NCBI GenBank assembly: GCA_041736675.1
Contig: JBGSTD010000009.1
Location: 124,001 to 188,000, forward strand
Direction of reading: 5' to 3'
Length of the DNA: 64,000 nucleotides
DNA from: Salaquimonas sp041736675
GTDB taxonomy: Bacteria; Pseudomonadota; Alphaproteobacteria; Rhizobiales; Rhizobiaceae
The notes below the pieces were generated by a model. That model had not been told where the DNA came from and did no database searches. It was given only the letters and a program-made list of their open reading frames with translations. How positions within the stretch are numbered: the first letter of the stretch is position 1; each line of letters starts with the position of its first letter. This document shows, piece by piece, positions 59,223 to 64,000 of this stretch. The position numbers and the translations under genes are program-made.

Positions 59223-59363
59223 TTAACGAGCGCGTTTGGCGATGTAAGGAATCTCTGAACGGTTAATGCCCAGATCATCAAGTTCGCGGTTTGAAAGAGC
59301 GCCCAGTTCCGACATTGTGCGACGGTAAGAGCGCCAGTTTTTGAATTTTCCGATGACATCCAT
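59223..59363 (-). CDS. DUF1127 small basic protein (CcaF1-like)
   Basis: 46-residue protein beginning MDVIGKFKNWRSYRRTMSEL and continuing with ALSNRELDDLGINRSEIPY to IAKRAR. The DUF1127 signature (YRRTxxELxxLSxRELxDLGIxRxEI) is complete. The ribosome site AGGAA lies 8 nt before ATG 59363. These short arginine-rich proteins are stress-induced and several bind RNA; CcaF1 of Rhodobacter affects maturation and turnover of the CcsR RNAs encoded on its own transcript. The downstream region here contains matching hairpins. It is too short for ordinary gene-length cut-offs and is easily missed. Confidence 0.92.
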   Translation of the reverse strand: MDVIGKFKNWRSYRRTMSELGALSNRELDDLGINRSEIPYIAKRAR

Positions 59364-59455
59364 CTTTTTATTCCTGTTCTGGTTTTTATGATGCTCGATT
59401 TGGTCTGGAGAAACTTTTGTTTCGGCGAACTACTCTCTGCTTTTCGATGAAACAG

Positions 59456-59484
59456 ATATAGCGTTGACGTTAACGTAAGACCAG
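59456..59484 (-). promoter_or_regulatory. candidate promoter of the DUF1127-sRNA gene
   Basis: On the minus strand CTGGTC (-35-like) is separated by 17 nt from CTATAT (-10-like), ending about 92 nt upstream of the DUF1127 ATG. The spacer contains the perfect palindrome ACGTTAACGT (59467-59476), a possible operator. Related Rhodobacter genes use RpoH-type promoters, but I cannot tell the sigma factor from this match. Confidence 0.35.
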
Positions 59485-59493
59485 TGCCAATTC

Positions 59494-59561
59494 TGCAATG
59501 GAGCTATGCAGATGCTGCAATGCGGCATAATTAAACCACAAAATATGCCACATTGCGGCAT
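59494..59561. promoter_or_regulatory. array of related GC-box motifs between the DUF1127 and ABC-exporter genes
   Basis: TGYGGCAT occurs at 59521-59528 (direct), 59545-59552 (inverted) and 59554-59561 (direct). The first two are parts of a 9-bp inverted repeat, TGCGGCATA/TATGCCACA. Overlapping with these, TGCAATGGAGC (59494-59504) and TGCAATGCGGC (59516-59526) are spaced 22 bp apart, two helical turns, and CGCAATGTGGC lies inverted at 59547-59557. Such spacing suggests cooperative binding by a regulator. The following stretch to 59644 shows no further gene. Confidence 0.45.
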
Positions 59562-59644
59562 TTCTCGCCTTATTCCCTAACGGAAACTTAAAAAAGGCCT
59601 GTTTTCCGCTTTACCTTTGTGAAAATTGGATTAGTTAAAGCGCC

Positions 59645-60607
59645 ATGATCCCAGCAGTATCCATAAAAAATCTATCGAAAACCTATTCCGGCGGCTTCCA
59701 GGCCTTATCGGGAATCACTCTCGAGATCAAAAGAGGTGAGATTATTGCAATGCTTGGGCCGAACGGCGCAGGCAAGACGACACTCATTTCGATCATTTGT
59801 GGCATTGTTAACCCTGGAACGGGTTCCGTTGAGGTAAATGGCAACGACATCATTACGGAATTTCGCAAAACCCGAAGCGCTATCGGACTGGTTCCTCAGG
59901 AATTGCATACCGATGCGTTTGAAACCGTATGGAACACGGTTTCTTTCAGCCGAGGTCTTTTTGGAAAGCCAAACGATCCCAAACTCATTGAAAAGATATT
60001 GAAGGACTTGTCTCTTTGGGAAAAGCGGGACAGCAAGATCATGACGCTTTCCGGCGGCATGAAACGCCGGGTTATGATTGCCAAGGCATTGTCGCATGAG
60101 CCGGAGATATTGTTTCTGGACGAACCTAGTGCTGGTGTTGATGTCGAATTGCGCAAGGATATGTGGCGAGTGGTCGAAAAACTGCGCCAGTCCGGTGTAA
60201 CGATCATCCTCACCACACATTATATCGAAGAAGCAGAGGCAATTGCGGACCGGATTGCAATTATCAACCACGGTAAATTGATTCTGGTTGAAGACAAGCA
60301 CAGTCTGCTTGCCAAACTTGGCAAGAAAACACTGGTTCTGCATTTGACCAAGCCTGTCAAGACGATTCCCAAGGCGCTTGCTGCCCATGGGCTTGTCCTT
60401 GGCCCAACGGGTAGCGACCTTGTTTATGCATATGATACTTATGGAGAGCGGACAGGAATCACGTCATTGTTGAATGAAATAGCCAATGCCGGACTGAAGC
60501 TGAAAGACATGGAAACCCGTCAAAGCTCTCTCGAGGATATTTTTGTCAATCTTGTCAACGAGCCGGACAAACAAGTGCCGCCTAAGCAGGTGAAAGGCTC
60601 CAAGTAA
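59645..60607 (+). CDS. ABC-2 type exporter ATP-binding protein
   Basis: 320-residue ATPase of a drug/polysaccharide-type ABC-2 exporter. Walker A GPNGAGKT (38-45), GLVPQELHTDAFETVW (Q-loop), signature LSGGMKRRVMIAKALSHEP, Walker B ILFLDEPSAGVD and ILTTHYIEEAEAIADRI. The C-terminal 90 residues are a regulatory extension ending in a charged tail. It overlaps the permease gene by one base (TAATG). Similar pairs are common in alphaproteobacteria; the substrate is unknown. Confidence 0.93.
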   Translation: MIPAVSIKNLSKTYSGGFQALSGITLEIKRGEIIAMLGPNGAGKTTLISIICGIVNPGTGSVEVNGNDIITEFRKTRSAIGLVPQELHTDAFETVWNTVSFSRGLFGKPNDPKLIEKILKDLSLWEKRDSKIMTLSGGMKRRVMIAKALSHEPEILFLDEPSAGVDVELRKDMWRVVEKLRQSGVTIILTTHYIEEAEAIADRIAIINHGKLILVEDKHSLLAKLGKKTLVLHLTKPVKTIPKALAAHGLVLGPTGSDLVYAYDTYGERTGITSLLNEIANAGLKLKDMETRQSSLEDIFVNLVNEPDKQVPPKQVKGSK

Positions 60608-61368
60608 TGAATTTGTCAGCAGTCTGGTCTATCTACAAATTCGAAATGGCTCGCACCAGGCGAACTTTGATGCAAAGCATTATCTCACCGGTGATATCCA
60701 CTTCGCTGTATTTTGTCGTTTTCGGTTCCGCCATCGGCTCGAGAATAACGCAGGTTGAGGGTGTCTCCTATGGAGCATTCATTGTTCCTGGCCTTATCAT
60801 GTTGTCCTTGTTGCAGCAGTCGGTTTCCAACGCCTCGTTTGGTATCTATTTCCCAAAATTTACCGGAACGATTTACGAAATTCTTTCGGCACCAGTTTCC
60901 TTTTATGAGGTCGTGATGGGTTATGTCGGTGCGGCGGCAACCAAATCCTTTATGCTGGGCATGATCATTTTGGCAACAGCCAGCCTGATTGTACCACTGC
61001 AGATTGCGCATCCCTTGATGATGATCCTGTTCATGGTGCTTACCTCTATCAGCTTTTCACTGCTTGGGTTTATCATTGGAATTTGGGCGGATAATTTTGA
61101 AAAACTGCAATTGATACCTTTGTTGATAATCACTCCGCTGGTATTTCTCGGTGGCAGTTTTTATTCGATCAATATGTTGCCTCCGGTTTGGGAAAAGATA
61201 AGCCTGTTCAATCCTGTTCTTTATTTGATCAGCGGCTTTCGTTGGAGTTTCTATGAAATTTCCGACGTCAGTCCGACAGTCAGCCTGATCGCAATATTTT
61301 GCTTTCTGGCGATATGCCTGTTGATTGTACGCTGGATTTTCAAGACCGGATATCGCCTTCGGAGTTAG
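60607..61368 (+). CDS. ABC-2 type exporter permease
   Basis: 253-residue membrane protein with six hydrophobic segments. The ABC-2 pattern is clear: RTLMQSIISPVISTSLYFVVFG, YGAFIVPGLIMLSLLQQSVSNASFGIYFPK, IYEILSAPVSFYEVVMGY and a late LIITPLVFLGGSFYSINMLPPVWEKI with ISLFNPVLYLISGFRW. It pairs with the upstream ATPase (one-base overlap) to form a homodimeric exporter. Substrate not inferable. Confidence 0.93.
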   Translation: MNLSAVWSIYKFEMARTRRTLMQSIISPVISTSLYFVVFGSAIGSRITQVEGVSYGAFIVPGLIMLSLLQQSVSNASFGIYFPKFTGTIYEILSAPVSFYEVVMGYVGAAATKSFMLGMIILATASLIVPLQIAHPLMMILFMVLTSISFSLLGFIIGIWADNFEKLQLIPLLIITPLVFLGGSFYSINMLPPVWEKISLFNPVLYLISGFRWSFYEISDVSPTVSLIAIFCFLAICLLIVRWIFKTGYRLRS

Positions 61369-61444
61369 TGGGCAAGGCTGAAATCATAGGCGATATAGCC
61401 AGATATCCTGCTTCCTGTTAATCTTAGTAATGGAATCAGCTTAA

Positions 61445-62761
61445 ATGGTGGATGGAACGGCGATGGCAATCTGGAACAGCAAGTCCACTTTAACCAAAGC
61501 CGTGGATGACTGGCAGGCAAAGGGGTTTCTTGATGCCGTTACAGCGGCGCGCCTTCACGCTGACATTATCTCCAATATCAAACCACGCTCCTTTTCTTCC
61601 ATCGTCATGCTGCTCGGCGTCATATGCCTTGCTTTTGGCATCATGACGTTTGTGGGAGCCAACTGGGAAGAAATGACGTCGCATATGCGGGTCATGCTGC
61701 TCTTCGTGTCGCTTTGGGCAAGTTGGGGAATTTCAGTTTGGTTCAAATCGGTCGGCAAGGATTGGGCAGCGCAAGTCTTCGTCTTGCTGGCATGTGCCAT
61801 ATTTGGCGCGTCAATCATGCTGATAGGCCAAATTTATCACATTCAGGGAGAACCAAAGGAGGCGGTTTGGTTGTGGGCAGTTGGCACCGGCCTAGCGGCG
61901 CTCGTTACCCGTTCGATCCCGGCATTGGTGCTCTATGTCATTTTGATCACGACATGGACCGTTATTGATTTTCAGTTTTTCGGACGGCCAAAGATGATAG
62001 ACTACAGCTACATCGCATATTGGCTGCTGGGTGCCGCCACCGCGTGGTGGCTGACAAGCCGGTTTGCCGCTCACATGCTGGCAATTGGTCTCATATTCTG
62101 GTTGTTCTATGTTGTCATTCAATTCATCGAGTTGTCCGGGAGTTCCCATGATATGCGCCTGTTGTTCAGCATATTGGGCGCCGCATTTGTCGGAATTTCC
62201 ATTTCGCTATATTCTTACGGTTCACTACATTGGCTCAGAGGATTTGAAACGCCGGCCTTGGTCTATTTGATGATCCTGATCGCGGGACTTATTTTCATCT
62301 GGTATATGGCAAGTGACCAGCACTGGGACGGAAGCTGGAGAATTTCCACTGTCACCTATATTCCCGCAATTGTGGCAGTGCTCGCGACCCTTGCAATATC
62401 GTATGTTGCCCGCCAGCAGCAAAATGTCTGGCGCTATGACATAATGGTGTCTGCAGTCTTCTCGATCATTTTCCTCGTATTGTCCGGTTCGATCACACGG
62501 GTTCCTTTCATCATGGAAGCATTCATGCTGGCTCTTTCAATCTGGACCATCCGGATGGGTTGGCGCATAGAATATCGCCCGTTGTCGACGCTCGGTTTCC
62601 TCGGTTTTGCCAGTGTCATGTTGCTCATCTATTTCCAGACCCTCGGCAATCTTCTCGACACCAGCCTGTTTTATCTGGGGGCAGGGGTGCTTTTGCTTAC
62701 CGGAGCTGCCGTCCTTCCGCGTTTGATGCGCAGGAAAATTGGTCAGGGAGCGGCGACATGA
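61445..62761 (+). CDS. DUF2157 polytopic membrane protein
   Basis: 438-residue protein. The N-terminal cytoplasmic DUF2157 part is LTKAVDDWQAKGFLDAVTAARLHADI, followed by about fourteen hydrophobic helices starting IVMLLGVICLAFGIMTFVGANWEEM. ATG 61445 and ATG 61463 are both possible starts. Its stop overlaps the start of the GDYXXLXY gene as ATGA, the usual partnership of these two families. Function unknown; membrane biogenesis or sensing has been proposed only by context. Confidence 0.88.
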   Translation: MVDGTAMAIWNSKSTLTKAVDDWQAKGFLDAVTAARLHADIISNIKPRSFSSIVMLLGVICLAFGIMTFVGANWEEMTSHMRVMLLFVSLWASWGISVWFKSVGKDWAAQVFVLLACAIFGASIMLIGQIYHIQGEPKEAVWLWAVGTGLAALVTRSIPALVLYVILITTWTVIDFQFFGRPKMIDYSYIAYWLLGAATAWWLTSRFAAHMLAIGLIFWLFYVVIQFIELSGSSHDMRLLFSILGAAFVGISISLYSYGSLHWLRGFETPALVYLMILIAGLIFIWYMASDQHWDGSWRISTVTYIPAIVAVLATLAISYVARQQQNVWRYDIMVSAVFSIIFLVLSGSITRVPFIMEAFMLALSIWTIRMGWRIEYRPLSTLGFLGFASVMLLIYFQTLGNLLDTSLFYLGAGVLLLTGAAVLPRLMRRKIGQGAAT

Positions 62762-63324
62762 AGATCAAATGGTTCATTTTAGGGGCGCTGGCAGCAGCAG
62801 CACTGCAGACCGCAGCCCTGGGAAAAATCATCTACGACCGGGCTACGCTGATCAGCAATGGAAAAGAGGTCGTCCTCCAGTCCGGGATGGTCGATCCGCG
62901 CGACCTGTTCAGGGGGCATTATGTTACCCTTAATCTGACGATCAGCCGTATTGAGGCAAAAGATGTCAAACTCGAAGGCGATTTCGAAGGAGTATCCACT
63001 GTCTATGTCAGTTTGAAAAAGGGCGAAGACCTCTTCTGGATACCTGACGCGATCTATGCGCAAAAGCCGACAGGTATAGAACAACCGTTTATCAGGGGAT
63101 CAAGTCACAACATTTCACCGTCCCTCAGATCAGTCAATGATTCTTACATGTTGCAGTTTCCGATAGATCGGTTTTTTGCCGAGAAGGGTCGCGCCAAGGA
63201 TCTTGAAAAGGTTCGCAACGATCGCAACCTCGGAGTTGTCGTAGCGCTCGACGGGGAGGGCGGCGCGGCGATCAAGGGCATCAGTGTTGAAGGTGAATTG
63301 ATTTACAATGAACCGGTTTGGTGA
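62758..63324 (+). CDS. GDYXXLXY domain protein, partner of the DUF2157 protein
   Basis: 188-residue protein with an N-terminal membrane helix (WFILGALAAAALQTAALGKIIY). The family's name-giving GDYxxLxY appears in the variant form GHYVTLNL, preceded by VDPRDLFR as usual. The downstream part includes the segments SVTV-like TVYVSLKKGEDLFWIPD and MLQFPIDRFFAEKGRAKDLEK. The frame continues upstream to 62560 inside the DUF2157 gene, but ATG 62758, overlapping the DUF2157 stop, is the credible start. Its last 22 nt overlap the convergent hydrolase gene. Confidence 0.87.
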   Translation: MKIKWFILGALAAAALQTAALGKIIYDRATLISNGKEVVLQSGMVDPRDLFRGHYVTLNLTISRIEAKDVKLEGDFEGVSTVYVSLKKGEDLFWIPDAIYAQKPTGIEQPFIRGSSHNISPSLRSVNDSYMLQFPIDRFFAEKGRAKDLEKVRNDRNLGVVVALDGEGGAAIKGISVEGELIYNEPVW

Positions 63325-64000
63325 GCAACCGTTCCCGGCTTTACTTGTTTGAACCACTCCAACAACAGGTCTGCCGCTACTTTCCAGTGTTTTGACATCA
63401 TAAGGTTATGCGGGGCGTCTGCAACAATGTGGCAAGGACACTCGTAACGTCTTGCAGTCCATTGCTGGGACTCGGAGCCAAATATTGTGTCGTTTTCTCC
63501 GCCAATGACAATCATGGGAATAGGCTGTTTTTCCGGCTTGGGTAGATCCAGTGCGAGCATGTCCAGAAAACCCAGATAACTTTCATCCGACAGCCGTTTT
63601 TGAAAAGCCTCGGACGTTTCTCGAGAACTGTCATTATCGAGAAACATATGTCTTGCCTTGTCTGGATTACTCACCAGCGGGTAAAGGGAAAGGGTGAGAT
63701 TGGCTACCAGAAAGTCCAAAGGCCGGGTTCTGATGATGTTCAAGACGGTTTTCCACACACCATAGGTCGGCATCGTCGCCAAGAGCGCGACTCCTGCCAT
63801 CGATACATTGCGTCGCAGCAGGTGCTGAACAACAAGACCTCCCATGGAATGGCCGATGACTACAGGTATCACATCCAGCTTCTTGATGACCGCTTCCACA
63901 TCATCCACATAGTGGGAAATCCGGTTCCAGCGCATTGCGGTTCGAACCGGGCTTTCGCCATGCCCGCGCATGTCCAGCATATGAACGGTATAACCGTTTT
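63303..64000 (-). CDS. alpha/beta hydrolase, N-terminus beyond the window
   Basis: Lysophospholipase/monoacylglycerol-lipase-like serine hydrolase; the frame stays open to the window end, so the start is missing. Reading from the edge, NGYTVHMLDMRGHGESP is the canonical strand before the nucleophile elbow, with GHSMGGLV carrying the catalytic serine. The catalytic Asp lies in IGGENDTIFG and the His in DAPHNLMMS. At least 232 residues are present, and about 50 more are expected upstream. Convergent with the GDYXXLXY gene (22-nt overlap). Confidence 0.87.
   Translation of the reverse strand, partial: NGYTVHMLDMRGHGESPVRTAMRWNRISHYVDDVEAVIKKLDVIPVVIGHSMGGLVVQHLLRRNVSMAGVALLATMPTYGVWKTVLNIIRTRPLDFLVANLTLSLYPLVSNPDKARHMFLDNDSSRETSEAFQKRLSDESYLGFLDMLALDLPKPEKQPIPMIVIGGENDTIFGSESQQWTARRYECPCHIVADAPHNLMMSKHWKVAADLLLEWFKQVKPGTVAHQTGSL

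Noticed and set aside
1..64000. tRNA, rRNA, phage, IS element or integrative element
   Set aside because: No cloverleaf-like sequence, transposase, integrase or flanking repeats were noticed in the intergenic stretches; gene content is core chromosomal throughout.

Overview
The window is ordinary chromosomal DNA of an alphaproteobacterium, most likely a Hyphomicrobiales (Rhizobiales) member with moderate GC (near half by eye). The indications are a BA14K-type secreted protein, DUF2865 and DUF1127 proteins, MaeB fused to a phosphotransacetylase-like domain, a second-type GltX, a SecD-SecF fusion, a YcjX/YcjF pair, and above all a giant membrane-anchored coiled-coil protein that looks like the growth pole ring protein (GPR/RgsE) of polar-growing rhizobia. 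No rRNA, tRNA, CRISPR array, prophage or insertion sequence was seen.

Layout. 0-6.4 kb: RhlE-type RNA helicase behind a hairpin-rich leader, a small secreted protein, topoisomerase IV subunit ParE, a mandelate-racemase-type enolase-superfamily enzyme and a BA14K protein. 6.5-20.6 kb: NadE, an iron-sulfur (6-4) photolyase, a broken YdeI/DUF1801 gene, two MFS carriers, GltX, a DUF2865 protein, MaeB, an SDR lacking its catalytic Tyr/Lys, a threonine/serine dehydratase and a dipeptide epimerase. 20.7-24.8 kb: a four-gene Mla-type lipid transport operon (STAS-permease, ATPase, MCE protein, lipoprotein) closed by a strong terminator. 24.8-31 kb: the GPR-like protein, with 45 consecutive strict 11-residue repeats, then a 96-residue unknown, an orphan HPt protein and a 2Fe-2S ferredoxin.

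31-36.6 kb (minus strand): a tightly overlapping operon of class I photolyase, FAD oxidoreductase, DUF1365 and cyclopropane-fatty-acid-synthase-like methyltransferase, plus a DUF922 lipoprotein. Its content matches light/singlet-oxygen membrane-lipid modification clusters. 36.7-41 kb: a CHASE2 adenylate cyclase divergent from a FecR-domain protein, followed by an MBL-fold hydrolase, possibly a signalling module. 41-47 kb: SDR, folP-folB-folK, a secreted protein, YcjF/YcjX. 47-50 kb: SixA-like phosphatase, a DUF2892 membrane protein behind an AT-rich palindrome, an alpha/beta hydrolase and a DUF815 ATPase. 50-57.5 kb: yajC-secDF, followed by homologues of two complex I assembly factors (NDUFAF3- and NDUFAF6-like), a membrane protein, a sterol-desaturase-family enzyme, a universal stress protein and an enoyl-CoA hydratase. 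57.5-64 kb: TrmFO; a 46-codon DUF1127 gene whose 3' region carries hairpins with CCUCCUCCC-type loops (CcsR/'cuckoo' small RNAs); an ABC-2 exporter; a DUF2157/GDYXXLXY pair; and an alpha/beta hydrolase cut by the window end.

The most rewarding places are the hendecad-repeat GPR-like protein, the DUF1127-anti-Shine-Dalgarno RNA locus with its motif array, the photolyase/lipid operon, and the cyclase-FecR-MBL neighbourhood. Function statements rest on family motifs read by eye; no database search was run.
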